Shown: positions 27,533-35,973, numbered from the stretch's first letter. The stretch: DNA of 64,000 nucleotides from Lactonifactor longoviformis DSM 17459 (GCF_900129135.1 NZ_FQVI01000002.1:248001-312000), one strand, 5' to 3'. Program-made: numbers and translations. Notes: generated from the sequence alone by a model not told the origin.

Positions 27533-28159
27533 TTGAAGACATTTCTTAAGCCCCTTACCGTAGAAGAGGAGAAATATTATCTTCAGAGATACCAGGGGGG
27601 CGACTTGGAAGCTAAAAATGTTCTTATCGAACGAAATTTACGTCTTGTTGCACATGTTGTGAAGAAGTATCAGGGAATAGATGAAGATTTGGATGACTTG
27701 ATTTCCATAGGAACCGTAGGGCTCATCAAGGCAATACAAACTTTTGACAGCAATAAAGCCAACAGGCTTTCTACCTATGCGGCCAGGTGTATTGACAATG
27801 AGCTGTTGATGATGCTCCGCTCCCGCAAAAAGACGTCCAAAGAAGTCTCCCTCTATGAACCCATTGGCACAGATAAGGAAGGCAATGAAATTCATCTGCT
27901 GGACATTATAGAAAATGTTCCGGTAGATGTAGTAGATACCTATACATTCAAAGAAGATGTAAAAAAATTATATGAGCTGATTGAGTCTGTTCTGACCCCC
28001 AGAGAATACGAGGTGGTAAAGCTTCGCTATGGCCTGTTTGGAGAGGAAGAGTATACCCAGCGGGAAATAGCAAAGCGGCTGAATATCAGCCGCTCTTACG
28101 TCTCTAGAATAGAAAAAAATGCCCTTCTGAAATTACGCAGATTCTTCCTGCCGTCTTAA
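27533..28159 (+). CDS. sigK: sporulation sigma factor SigK
   Basis: Sigma-70 family factor of 208 residues. Region 2 is conserved (NLRLVAHVVKKYQGIDEDLDDLISIGTVGLIKAIQTFDSNKANRLSTYAARCIDNELLMMLRSRKK), and region 4 is LTPREYEVVKLRYGLFGEEEYTQREIAKRLNISRSYVSRIEKNALLKL. The sequence is closest to late mother-cell SigK/SigE factors. The start is a TTG with GAGG 8-9 bp upstream; an in-frame stop at 27506 excludes an N-terminal extension. There is therefore no pro-sequence like that processed in Bacillus pro-SigK, and the gene is uninterrupted by a skin element. Its last 27 bp overlap the 3' end of the convergent U32 gene. Confidence 0.9.
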   Translation: MKTFLKPLTVEEEKYYLQRYQGGDLEAKNVLIERNLRLVAHVVKKYQGIDEDLDDLISIGTVGLIKAIQTFDSNKANRLSTYAARCIDNELLMMLRSRKKTSKEVSLYEPIGTDKEGNEIHLLDIIENVPVDVVDTYTFKEDVKKLYELIESVLTPREYEVVKLRYGLFGEEEYTQREIAKRLNISRSYVSRIEKNALLKLRRFFLPS

Positions 28160-29380
28160 GATATCGTATGGATCCAGTTCTATTCCCAGATCAAGATATA
28201 ACACCTCTTTTGGATGGGGAGCACTTTCCCGGGGACTGCCCTCCTCATCCAGAATGGATCTGACCTGCACAGAAATATTTCTGCCGTCCGGTTTCATGAC
28301 TTCAATGGTTTCCCCTACAGAGAATTTATTTCTCTGGGTAATCCGGCAGAGCCCGCGGCCATCCACTCCTTCCACATATCCCAGATACGTATACTCTTTC
28401 AGATACGTATTCTGGTCATAAATCTGGGTATCAGAATCAGGCTTTCCGTAGAAAAAACCTGTGGTGAACTGACGGTACGTACAGTTAGAGATCTGCTCCC
28501 GGTACCAAGGCATATGTTCCCGGTACAAAGCGGGATCTGAAAAATAATCATCAATTGCTTTCCTGTAGGTTCTGGCTACGGTTGCAACATAGAGGGCTGT
28601 CTTCATCCGGCCCTCTATCTTTAAGCTGTCGATTCCGCAGGTAAGTACATCCTCCATATGTTCAATCATACAGAGATCTTTTGAATTGAAGATATAAGTA
28701 CCCCGTTCATTCTCGTAGACAGGCATATATTCATTTGGCCTTGTCTCCTCCACAATGGAATATTTCCACCGGCAGGGATGGGTACAGGCTCCCTGATTGG
28801 CATCCCGTCCGGTAAAGTAATTGCTGAGCAGACACCTCCCGGAATAGGAGATGCACATTGCACCGTGTATAAAGGTCTCAATCTCCAGTTCCTCTGGAAT
28901 CCGGCTGCGAATCCCCCTGATCTCCTCCAGAGACAGTTCTCTGGCCGATACCACCCGTTTTGCTCCCAGCCTATGCCAGAACAGATAGGTCTCGTAATTG
29001 GTGTTATTCGCCTGGGTGCTGATATGCCGCTCGATCTCAGGACATACTTCCCCGGCGATCATAAACACACCGGGATCGGCTATTATAAGCCCATCCGGTC
29101 TGATTTCCCTAAGCTCCCGGAAGTATGAGCGGATCCCTTCCAGATCATGGTTATGAGCCAGGATATTGGCTGTCACATAAACCTTTACGTCATGATCATG
29201 GGCAAACTGTATGCCCTCTTTCATTTCATCCATGGAAAAGTTCTTAGCCTTTGCCCTCAGTCCGAAGGCTTCCCCTCCGATATACACCGCATCCGCACCG
29301 TATATCACGGCTATTTTCAATACCTCCAGACTGCTGGCAGGCACTAATAATTCTGGTTTTTTCATTGCATTATCACTCAT
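28133..29380 (-). CDS. peptidase U32 family protein
   Basis: A 415-residue protein of the U32 family (YrrO/RlhA type). The N-terminal barrel has the conserved block LLVPASSLEVLKIAVIYGADAVYIGG. The signature region EIETFIHGAMCISYSGRCLLSNYFTGRDANQGACTHPCRWKY contains the cysteine cluster that ligates an iron-sulfur cluster in hydroxylating members. DSLKIEGRMKT follows, and a beta-barrel C-terminal domain closes the protein. Several family members catalyse prephenate-dependent RNA (tRNA/rRNA) hydroxylation; others were described as collagenase-like. It overlaps the upstream methyltransferase gene by 4 bp, as in the classical yrrM-yrrN-yrrO order. Confidence 0.92.
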   Translation of the reverse strand: MSDNAMKKPELLVPASSLEVLKIAVIYGADAVYIGGEAFGLRAKAKNFSMDEMKEGIQFAHDHDVKVYVTANILAHNHDLEGIRSYFRELREIRPDGLIIADPGVFMIAGEVCPEIERHISTQANNTNYETYLFWHRLGAKRVVSARELSLEEIRGIRSRIPEELEIETFIHGAMCISYSGRCLLSNYFTGRDANQGACTHPCRWKYSIVEETRPNEYMPVYENERGTYIFNSKDLCMIEHMEDVLTCGIDSLKIEGRMKTALYVATVARTYRKAIDDYFSDPALYREHMPWYREQISNCTYRQFTTGFFYGKPDSDTQIYDQNTYLKEYTYLGYVEGVDGRGLCRITQRNKFSVGETIEVMKPDGRNISVQVRSILDEEGSPRESAPHPKEVLYLDLGIELDPYDILRRQEESA

Positions 29381-30021
29381 TTAATTTTTGTGCTCATAGT
29401 TACGCCATCCCCCAGAGGAAGGATGGCAGTTTCCAATTGTTCATGATGTTTCAATGTATAGAGATACTCCCGCATCCGTTTATAGATGGTCCGGTTTCTC
29501 CTCTCCACGGCAAAATGGGATTCAATGATATCTCCGTCCTGAAGCACATTGTCTGAGAGCAGGACTCCTCCAGTGCGCAGAAGCCTGAGAATCTCAGGAA
29601 GAAAGTGAATATATTGACCCTTAGCAGCATCCATAAATATCAGATCATACCTATCATCAAGATCTCTCAGTATATCTGCCGCATCACCCTCCAAAAGAGT
29701 AATCACATCCTCTTTTCCTGCCTTTTTGAAATTCTCTCTGGCTATGGGAATTCGTTTGTCATAATTTTCTATGGTTGTAATCCGGCAGCCCTGTGGAGCA
29801 TATTCGCTCATCAAAAGCGCGGAAAACCCTACCGCAGTCCCTACTTCCAATATGTTCAGAGGGCGAAGGGACAGAAGCAGCACCTTTAAAAAGCTCTGCA
29901 TCTCCCTACGGATAATCGGGACACGATTCTGGACCGCCTCTATCTCAAGCTGGTCCAAAAATGGGGTATTCCCTCTGTCCAGGGAATTTATATAGGCAGC
30001 CATTCTCTCCTCTACAATCAT
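29377..30021 (-). CDS. class I SAM-dependent O-methyltransferase (TrmR/YrrM-like)
   Basis: A 214-residue methyltransferase of the caffeoyl-CoA/catechol O-methyltransferase fold. The SAM motif is ILEVGTAVGFSALLMSEYAP, followed by ITTIENYDKRIPIARENFKKAG, the motif YDLIFMDAAKGQYIHFLPEILRLLRTGGVLLSDNVL, and a C-terminal metal/substrate region (AVERRNRTIYKRMREYLYTL). Its position directly upstream of a U32 gene matches yrrM of Bacillus, whose product TrmR methylates 5-hydroxyuridine at the tRNA wobble position. I infer the same role here. It overlaps the U32 start by 4 bp and follows the MltG-like gene by 20 bp. Confidence 0.9.
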   Translation of the reverse strand: MIVEERMAAYINSLDRGNTPFLDQLEIEAVQNRVPIIRREMQSFLKVLLLSLRPLNILEVGTAVGFSALLMSEYAPQGCRITTIENYDKRIPIARENFKKAGKEDVITLLEGDAADILRDLDDRYDLIFMDAAKGQYIHFLPEILRLLRTGGVLLSDNVLQDGDIIESHFAVERRNRTIYKRMREYLYTLKHHEQLETAILPLGDGVTMSTKIK

Positions 30022-30041
30022 CTGTCAGTCTCCCATCCTGC

Positions 30042-30590
30042 TTATTCCTGGCCTTCTTCAGCCCCCTCTTCCCCAGAGTCGCCTTCACCGCCCTGGGTAT
30101 CGTCTCCGTCCTGAGGATCCTGGCTTACTTTTTCCAGATTCTCGTCCGCAGTCTTGTCCGCCTCGTCCTTTGTGCCGCCTTCCTCTTTGTCTTCCTGTTC
30201 AGGCTGGCCTTCCGTATTCTCACGGGCCAGAATCGCCATCATCTCATCTGCGGTCTGGGACGTGTTCAGAATGTAAGTCCCGGCCTGCAGTTTATCCTTA
30301 TAGTTTGACAGCTTTTCCTGTACCACAAAAACCTTCGCATCATCAATCAGTCCCTTATTTTTCAGGATTTTACCTATTTTGTATACAGATGTTCCGTCTT
30401 TTACCACCACAGTAACATCCTTTCCCTCCCCCTGAGACACAGGTACCTGATTAAAGATATCGTATCCAAAGCTGTAAGCAGTTTTACCTACATATATGAT
30501 TGCGAATATCACACAGACATACAGAAGAATTCTGAAAAACCCACCTGCGATAGCTACTCCATGTCCATCGTCTCTCATTCTATTAGCCAT
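30042..30590 (-). CDS. membrane-anchored MltG/YceG-like protein lacking the catalytic domain
   Basis: A protein of about 182 residues. A short cytoplasmic N terminus precedes one membrane helix (GFFRILLYVCVIFAIIYVG). The extracellular LysM-like domain typical of the MltG N terminus follows (DVTVVVKDGTSVYKIGKILKNKGLIDDAKVFVVQEKLSNYKDKLQAGTYILNTSQTADEMMAILA). Instead of the transglycosylase domain, the protein ends in about 55 residues rich in Glu, Asp, Gly and Lys. No catalytic Glu region is present, so it probably does not cut glycan. The ATG at 30590 has AAGGAG upstream; the longer form from 30653 would overlap ylbF by 47 bp. It is translated between ylbF and the methyltransferase gene. Confidence 0.8.
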   Translation of the reverse strand: MANRMRDDGHGVAIAGGFFRILLYVCVIFAIIYVGKTAYSFGYDIFNQVPVSQGEGKDVTVVVKDGTSVYKIGKILKNKGLIDDAKVFVVQEKLSNYKDKLQAGTYILNTSQTADEMMAILARENTEGQPEQEDKEEGGTKDEADKTADENLEKVSQDPQDGDDTQGGEGDSGEEGAEEGQE

Positions 30591-30606
30591 AACATTCTCC
30601 TTACTT

Positions 30607-30945
30607 TTACAGATCCGGCACGTCGATTTCAATCCCCTGGTGAATCGTTGCATTTATATTCTGCAGCTGCCTGCAGAGGGCCTGTTCCGCCAAAAGGAAC
30701 TCTCTCACCTGAGGGATCTCCAGCAGTTCATCCATACGCTCCGCCACCTGATCAATGGCCTCGTACAGATCAATGTCCTTTTCCTCATTCTGCATACGAT
30801 AGTTCAGAATTCGCAATTCATCCATTTTTGCTTTTTCTTCCGGCATCAGCTTCAGTTCATCCAGCGCCTTTTTGTAGCGTTTATAAACATCACCGGTGCG
30901 GATGGCTGCTGCCAGCCTTTCCGTACAGGTTTCTATCAAACTCAT
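30607..30945 (-). CDS. YlbF-family regulator
   Basis: A 112-residue all-helical protein of the YlbF/YmcA (Com_YlbF) family (ERLAAAIRTGDVYKRYKKALDELKLMPEEKAKMDELRILNYRMQ... EIPQVREFLLAEQALCRQLQNINATIHQGIEID). In Bacillus, YlbF with YmcA and YaaT forms a complex that binds RNase Y and affects mRNA processing, competence, sporulation and biofilm. Lying 10 bp downstream of the ribonuclease J gene suggests RNA metabolism as its context here too. No second family member is seen in this window. Confidence 0.9.
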   Translation of the reverse strand: MSLIETCTERLAAAIRTGDVYKRYKKALDELKLMPEEKAKMDELRILNYRMQNEEKDIDLYEAIDQVAERMDELLEIPQVREFLLAEQALCRQLQNINATIHQGIEIDVPDL

Positions 30946-30955
30946 TTTATCACCT

Positions 30956-32623
30956 CTAAGCCTCCATAATAATGGGCAGGATCATCGGTCTTCTCTTTGT
31001 GCGTTTCCATACAAATTCACCAAGGGAATCCTTGATGACTCCTTTTATTCTGCCCCAATCGGAGATTCTTTTATCCAGACAAACGTCCAGGGCATCTTCC
31101 ACAACAACTCTGGCCTCTCCCATCAGGTCCTCCGATTCCCTTACATAGACAAATCCTCTGGACACAATATCCGGACCAGCAAGCAGCTGATTACTCCTTC
31201 TCTCCAGGGTGAGAACTACGATAATGATGCCGTCCTCAGCCAGATGCTGGCGGTCTCTGAGCACAATATTTCCTACATCTCCCACGCCAAGGCCGTCTAC
31301 CAGGATACTTCCTGTATGCACTTTTCCCGTCACTTCCGCCTTGTCATCGCTTACCTCCAGAACATCTCCTGAAGACAGAATAAAAATATTGTCCTTATCT
31401 ATCCCCAGCTGCTCAACCACCTTAGCCTGTGCCTTAAGGTGACGGTATTCCCCATGCGCCGGTATAGCATACTTGGGCTTCACCAGAGAATAGATCAGTT
31501 TAATTTCTTCCTGGCAGGCGTGTCCTGATACATGAGCATCCTGGAAGATAACATCCGCCCCTTTCATCCCAAGTTCGTTGATTACCTTTGATACTGCCTT
31601 TTCGTTCCCGGGGATGGGATTCGAGCTGAATATAATAGTATCACCTGGTTTTATAGATACCTTTTTATGAATACTGGCTGCCATACGGGACAGAGCCGCC
31701 ATAGATTCTCCCTGGCTGCCGGTGGTAATCAGCGTCATCTGCTCATCCGGGTAATTCTTAATCTGATCAATCTCAACCAACGTTTTGTCCGGGATCTTCA
31801 GATAGCCCAGTTCAGAAGCTGTGGTAATAACGTTTACCATGCTGCGTCCCTCTACCGCCACTTTTCTGCCGAACTTATAAGCAGAATTAATAATCTGCTG
31901 CACCCTGTCTACATTGGACGCAAACGTGGCAATGATAATCCTGGTATTCTTGTGTTCTGAAAATATATTGTCAAAGGTGCGTCCCACGGTGCGCTCCGAC
32001 ATGGTAAATCCCGGCCGTTCCGCGTTGGTACTGTCACACATAAGAGCAAGCACGCCCTTCTTTCCGATCTCGGCAAACCTCTGCAGGTCAATAGCATCCC
32101 CGAACACCGGCGTATAATCCACTTTAAAGTCGCCTGTGTGCACCACGATCCCCGCGGGGGAGTAGATGGCCAGAGCAGATGCATCCTGGATGCTGTGGTT
32201 TGTCTTAATAAATTCAATGCGGAAAGCCCCCAGATTGATGGACTGTCCGTGTTTGATCACTTTTCTCTTGGTTGTTTTCAGCAGGTTGTGCTCTTTTAAT
32301 TTATTATCTATCAGTCCTATGGTAAGCTTTGTCGCATAGATAGGAACGTTAATTTCTTTTAATATATAGGGCAGCGCCCCTATATGATCCTCATGCCCAT
32401 GGGTAATCACAAATCCTTTTACCTTCTGAATATTATCCTTCAGATACGTCACGTCCGGGATCACAAGGTCGATTCCCAGCATATCATCCTCCGGAAAAGA
32501 AAGTCCGCAGTCAACTACCACAATGCTGTCCTCGTATTCAAAGGCAGTCATATTTAAACCAATCTGTTCCAGCCCGCCCAGGGGTATTATTTTCAAGCTT
32601 GTGCCATTATTCTTTTTTTTCAA
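30956..32623 (-). CDS. rnj: ribonuclease J
   Basis: Metallo-beta-lactamase/beta-CASP ribonuclease with 5'-3' exo- and endonuclease activity in mRNA turnover and rRNA maturation, about 555 residues. Zinc motif FVITHGHEDHIGALPYIL, a further ligand in VVHTGDFKVDYTPV, the beta-CASP blocks LALMCDSTNAERPGFTMSE, TGSQGESMAALSRMA and VSGHACQEEIKLIYSLVKPKYAIPAHGEYRHL, and a C-terminal dimerisation domain. The start is TTG at 32623, chosen because GGAGG lies 7 bp before it; a GTG 11 codons upstream has no ribosome-binding site. It ends 10 bp before ylbF. Confidence 0.95.
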   Translation of the reverse strand: MKKKNNGTSLKIIPLGGLEQIGLNMTAFEYEDSIVVVDCGLSFPEDDMLGIDLVIPDVTYLKDNIQKVKGFVITHGHEDHIGALPYILKEINVPIYATKLTIGLIDNKLKEHNLLKTTKRKVIKHGQSINLGAFRIEFIKTNHSIQDASALAIYSPAGIVVHTGDFKVDYTPVFGDAIDLQRFAEIGKKGVLALMCDSTNAERPGFTMSERTVGRTFDNIFSEHKNTRIIIATFASNVDRVQQIINSAYKFGRKVAVEGRSMVNVITTASELGYLKIPDKTLVEIDQIKNYPDEQMTLITTGSQGESMAALSRMAASIHKKVSIKPGDTIIFSSNPIPGNEKAVSKVINELGMKGADVIFQDAHVSGHACQEEIKLIYSLVKPKYAIPAHGEYRHLKAQAKVVEQLGIDKDNIFILSSGDVLEVSDDKAEVTGKVHTGSILVDGLGVGDVGNIVLRDRQHLAEDGIIIVVLTLERRSNQLLAGPDIVSRGFVYVRESEDLMGEARVVVEDALDVCLDKRISDWGRIKGVIKDSLGEFVWKRTKRRPMILPIIMEA

Positions 32624-32657
32624 AATGATTCCTCCGTCATATGATATAATTGGCACC

Positions 32658-33116
32658 TCATTCTACTTTATTCTGTTCTTTCGTACAATCTCTGCAATAT
32701 CCAAAAAGCTTCACCTCGTGATCCGTTACGGTAAACCCAAGGGAATCCCTGATATGCTCCTCTAATTGTTCCAGAAAGTCATCTTCCAGTGAGATAATCT
32801 TTCCGCACGATATACAAATCAGATGGTGGTGGTGGTGTCTGTCCCGGCCTTTATCCTGGCCAATCTCATACCGCACACATCCATCATCCAGATTAATCCG
32901 ATCAATTAAATGCAAATCTAATAAAATCTGAATGGTCCGGTAAACCGTAGCAAGTCCTATCTCAGGAAATTCTGCTTTTACCAGATCATAAATTTCTTCT
33001 GCTGTCAGGTGCCGATCGGGACAGCCAGCCAGCACTTCCAATATCCGTAGTCTCTGGTTGGTTACTTTCAACCCGTTTTTTCTTAAAATCTCTGCAAACT
33101 CTTGGCTGTCTGTCAC
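32658..33116 (-). CDS. fur: Fur-family metal-responsive regulator
   Basis: About 152 residues. An N-terminal winged helix (LKVTNQRLRILEVLAGCPDRHLTAEEIYDLVKAEFPEIGLATVYRTIQILLDLHLI) precedes a C-terminal dimerisation/metal domain with HHHHH, the structural zinc pair CISCGK, and a second pair CRDC near the end. The layout matches Fur/PerR/Zur; which metal it senses cannot be settled by eye. The start is a GTG at 33116 with GAGGTGAG just upstream; a second in-frame GTG at 33137 is possible. The gene sits in the ireB-ruvX-DUF1292-fur order common in clostridia, directly before ribonuclease J. Confidence 0.92.
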   Translation of the reverse strand: MTDSQEFAEILRKNGLKVTNQRLRILEVLAGCPDRHLTAEEIYDLVKAEFPEIGLATVYRTIQILLDLHLIDRINLDDGCVRYEIGQDKGRDRHHHHHLICISCGKIISLEDDFLEQLEEHIRDSLGFTVTDHEVKLFGYCRDCTKEQNKVE

Positions 33117-33172
33117 GTTCTCACCTCTTACCTTCACTTTTACGTAGAATAAAGTGCATTGTTCACTTATTA

Positions 33173-33451
33173 TTATTTCACAAATTCAACATCTTCTAAC
33201 ATAGTTTCAAAAACTTTAAACACGGCGTCATACTCCGTGTCGTCCTCTACGAATACATAGCAGGCCTCTTCGTCCTCTTCCTCAGAGATATCCTTCAGGA
33301 TATAAGCCTCGCTTCCTTCTTCTTCGTCTTCCTCGTCCGGATCTACTACCAGAAGATAGTTATGTCCGTTTACTCTTGTCTGTTCCAGAATACCGAATTC
33401 CAGCTGAATCCCGTCGTCTCCGTCAAATATAATGGTCTCCATACCTGACAT
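33173..33451 (-). CDS. DUF1292 family protein (YrzB-like)
   Basis: A 92-residue acidic protein with the DUF1292 pattern: ETIIFDGDDGIQLEFGILEQTRVNGHNYLLVVDPDEEDEEEGSEAYILKDISEEEDEEACYVFVEDDTEYDAVFKVFETML. The function of the family is unknown. Its conserved place after ruvX and before fur supports the call. AGGA-type site before the ATG. Confidence 0.92.
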   Translation of the reverse strand: MSGMETIIFDGDDGIQLEFGILEQTRVNGHNYLLVVDPDEEDEEEGSEAYILKDISEEEDEEACYVFVEDDTEYDAVFKVFETMLEDVEFVK

Positions 33452-33473
33452 CCTTTCTTCACAATATTAAGTT

Positions 33474-33893
33474 TTAGCTAAGGGAATCTAAATATCCCTG
33501 CAAAATAAATACAGCGGCAAGCTTGTCCACATATTTGCCGCGGTCTTCCCTGCGAACCCCGCTCTCCATCAGCGTCCGATTCGCCTCCACTGTCGTCAGC
33601 CTTTCATCCCACATCACAACAGGCAGGCCTGTCCTTCTCTCCAGAACATCTTTTAGCTCAAGAGATTTGACAGCCCTGTCCCCAACGGTATTATTCATAT
33701 TTTTAGGAAAGCCTAACACAATGGTTTCTACTTCATATTCACGTACCAATTCTTCAATCCGCGCCAGGGACTTGCGAAGCTTATTCTCGTCCTTGCGATG
33801 AATGGTTTCGATTCCCTGGGCAGTCAAACCTAAGGGGTCACTGACAGCTACCCCTATGGTTTTTGAACCGTAATCAAGTCCCATAATTCTCAT
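33474..33893 (-). CDS. ruvX: YqgF/RuvX putative pre-16S rRNA nuclease (Holliday-junction-resolvase-like)
   Basis: A 139-residue RNase H-fold protein. The N-terminal strand with the catalytic Asp is [31 protein letters not shown]. The middle block is [28 protein letters not shown], followed by [45 protein letters not shown] with the remaining acidic residues. YqgF is a nuclease implicated in pre-16S rRNA 5'-end maturation. Only 3 bp separate it from ireB. Confidence 0.95.
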   Translation of the reverse strand: MRIMGLDYGSKTIGVAVSDPLGLTAQGIETIHRKDENKLRKSLARIEELVREYEVETIVLGFPKNMNNTVGDRAVKSLELKDVLERRTGLPVVMWDERLTTVEANRTLMESGVRREDRGKYVDKLAAVFILQGYLDSLS

Positions 33894-33896
33894 AGA

Positions 33897-34172
33897 TTAA
33901 TCTCGTTTCCAGGATTTATTCTTGATATACTCCTTGAGGAGCTCTTCAACCAGCTCATCTCTTTCCACCTTCATAATCATGCTTCTGGCACCTTTGTGGC
34001 TGGTAATATAAGTGGGATCTCCGGACATAATGTAGCCAACGATCTGGTTAACCGGATTGTAACCTTTCTCGTCCATCGCATTATATACCAGATCCAGAAT
34101 CTCTTTTACCTGGATCTCCGGTTCTGTTTTTACTTTGAAATATTGTGTATTGCTAATATTATTGTTTGCCAT
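33897..34172 (-). CDS. IreB-family regulatory phosphoprotein (UPF0297)
   Basis: A 91-residue protein matching UPF0297/YrzL/Ire[78 protein letters not shown]. In Enterococcus the homologue IreB is phosphorylated on Thr by the PASTA kinase IreK and affects cephalosporin resistance; the function elsewhere is inferred. The N-terminal [10 protein letters not shown] is the usual place of the phosphothreonine. It sits immediately upstream of ruvX, as in most Firmicutes. Confidence 0.95.
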   Translation of the reverse strand: MANNNISNTQYFKVKTEPEIQVKEILDLVYNAMDEKGYNPVNQIVGYIMSGDPTYITSHKGARSMIMKVERDELVEELLKEYIKNKSWKRD

Positions 34173-34244
34173 ATTTTCACGCCCTTACCTAAACTTTCTT
34201 TTATTCTAATATAAAACTACACAGAATTCAATGGATATTTTCTA

Positions 34245-35552
34245 CTATATTTCACAAATAATTGTATCTTTTGTCGAAAAACCGCGAACGGTTCCCCTGG
34301 CTATCACATTCTCCAAGTCCTGATCTGTCTCTGCCACTGCCCGGATGTATTCCCTTGTATGACCGGTCCAGAAGCTCTTCCCCTGGATACTTACTGTTTC
34401 CTCAAACAAAATTTCCACTTCTTTTCCCAAAAAGGATTCCATATATTCCCTCTGGTGCAGTTCTCCCAGCGCAATTAAATCCCTGCTTCTCTGTGCTTTT
34501 ACGGCTTCCTGAATCTGGTTCTCCATAACCGCCGCCCGGGTTCCCTCTCTCCTGGAATATTTAAAAATATGTGTCTCGTAGAACCGAATGCCGTCTATAA
34601 ACTCCCGGGACTCCTGAAATTCTTTTTCTGTCTCTCCCGGAAATCCCACGATCACATCTGTAGTCAGGGCAGGGTTATCAAATACCTGCCGCAAAAGCCC
34701 GCATTTTTCCCGGTACTCCCCGGCACTGTACCGACGGTTCATCCGCCTCAGCGTCTCATCACAGCCGCTCTGCAGGGAGAGATGAAAATGAGGGCATATC
34801 TTGGGCATGTCCGCCAGTGCCCGGGCAAAATCCTCCGTTATAATCCGCGGCTCCAGGGAACCCAGCCGGATACGCTTTACGCCTTCTATACTGTGTACGG
34901 CCTGTATCAGAGACAGCAGACTGTCCCCGCAGTCGATCCCGTAGGAACTCAGGTGGATACCGGTCAGAACAAATTCCTGATACCCGTTGGCCGTCAGACG
35001 GTTTACCTCAGCCAAAACCTCTTCCTTGTTTCTGCTTCTGACCCTGCCTCTGGCATAGGGGATGATACAGTAGCTGCAGAATTGATTGCATCCATCCTGA
35101 ACCTTGAGATAGGCTCTGGTATGCTCACCGGTCTGAGAAAGCTGAAGATTTTCATACTCCAGTGCCTCCTTCATATCCAGAACTTCATCCCCGTCCCCAG
35201 CCTTCCCCTGGATATAGGCGTCCAGAATCGACAGAAGATCCTTTTTCTTATTATTGCCCACCACCAGGTCAATGGCGTCATCTTTTTTCAGCCTTTCTTT
35301 TCCCACCTGTACATAACATCCCGTTGCCACTACAATGGCATCCGGATTCATTTTCTTGGCTTTGTGAAGCATCTGCCGGGATTTGCGGTCGGCTATATTA
35401 GTCACAGTACAGGTGTTGATAATATAAATATCTGCCCCTGGAGCAAAAGGCACGATTTGGTATCCCGCCTCCTCCAGCATCTGCTCCATAGCCTCTGTTT
35501 CATATGCATTTACTTTACAGCCCAGGTTGTGCAGGGCAACTTTTTTTTCCAT
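34245..35552 (-). CDS. mtaB: tRNA t6A37 methylthiotransferase MtaB
   Basis: Radical-SAM methylthiotransferase converting t6A to ms2t6A at tRNA position 37, about 435 residues. The N-terminal MTTase domain has three conserved Cys (HNLGCKVNAYETEAM, IINTCTVTNIADRKSR, VATGCYVQ). The radical-SAM cluster is DGCNQFCSYCIIPYARGRVRSR, and a C-terminal TRAM domain follows. This is the MtaB (YqeV) rather than the MiaB pattern. I prefer the ATG at 35552 (AGGAATAG upstream); the ATG at 35570 remains possible. It heads the minus-strand run towards ireB with a 73-bp gap, and is divergent from the HPr-like gene. Confidence 0.93.
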   Translation of the reverse strand: MEKKVALHNLGCKVNAYETEAMEQMLEEAGYQIVPFAPGADIYIINTCTVTNIADRKSRQMLHKAKKMNPDAIVVATGCYVQVGKERLKKDDAIDLVVGNNKKKDLLSILDAYIQGKAGDGDEVLDMKEALEYENLQLSQTGEHTRAYLKVQDGCNQFCSYCIIPYARGRVRSRNKEEVLAEVNRLTANGYQEFVLTGIHLSSYGIDCGDSLLSLIQAVHSIEGVKRIRLGSLEPRIITEDFARALADMPKICPHFHLSLQSGCDETLRRMNRRYSAGEYREKCGLLRQVFDNPALTTDVIVGFPGETEKEFQESREFIDGIRFYETHIFKYSRREGTRAAVMENQIQEAVKAQRSRDLIALGELHQREYMESFLGKEVEILFEETVSIQGKSFWTGHTREYIRAVAETDQDLENVIARGTVRGFSTKDTIICEI

Positions 35553-35627
35553 ATTTTCTATTCCTAACATTTTCCATTTATTATGCGACTTGACGAATCC
35601 TGCTTTTCATCTTTGTATGTTTTCATC

Positions 35628-35656
35628 TTGACTTTTCCCAGTATAGACGGTAAGAT
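35628..35656 (+). promoter_or_regulatory. promoter of the HPr-like gene
   Basis: TTGACT (35628-35633), a 17-bp spacer, TAAGAT (35651-35656), about 40 bp before the start codon. Confidence 0.65.
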
Positions 35657-35697
35657 TATCCCTGTAAACAGTACTAATACATAAGGGAGGGATTCCA

Positions 35698-35931
35698 ATG
35701 AAAACTGTTCAGATCTCATTAAATTCTATCGATAAAGTAAAATCATTTGTTAACGACATTACTAAGTTTGACTTTGATTTTGATTTAGTATCCGGAAGAT
35801 ACGTAATCGACGCTAAATCAATTATGGGTATTTTCAGCTTAGATTTATCCAAGCCGATCGATTTGAATATCCACGCAAATGAAGGACCTTTGGATACTAT
35901 TTTAGAGACTTTAAAACCTTACATGATTTAA
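35698..35931 (+). CDS. HPr-like protein lacking the phosphocarrier histidine
   Basis: A 77-residue protein with the HPr fold pattern. The block YVIDAKSIMGIFSLDLSKPIDLNI aligns with the HPr segment around Ser46 (KSIMGVMSL), so the serine phosphorylated by HPr kinase is kept. The N-terminal region MKTVQISLNSIDKVKSFVNDI has no GxHARP motif, so the His15 that carries phosphate from enzyme I is absent. This is the combination seen in Crh of Bacillus, a regulatory HPr that works only in carbon catabolite repression; here even the loop around it differs. It is a single-gene unit with its own promoter, a strong AAGGGAGG site and a terminator. Confidence 0.75.
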   Translation: MKTVQISLNSIDKVKSFVNDITKFDFDFDLVSGRYVIDAKSIMGIFSLDLSKPIDLNIHANEGPLDTILETLKPYMI

Positions 35932-35973
35932 TTTCTCTGCTCTATACAAACCAGAGAACAGACAAAACAGAAT

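Noticed and set aside
34569-35567. Plus-strand open frame (332 codons) opposite mtaB
   Set aside because: The sense frame carries all MtaB motifs. The antisense frame shows no protein-like pattern.
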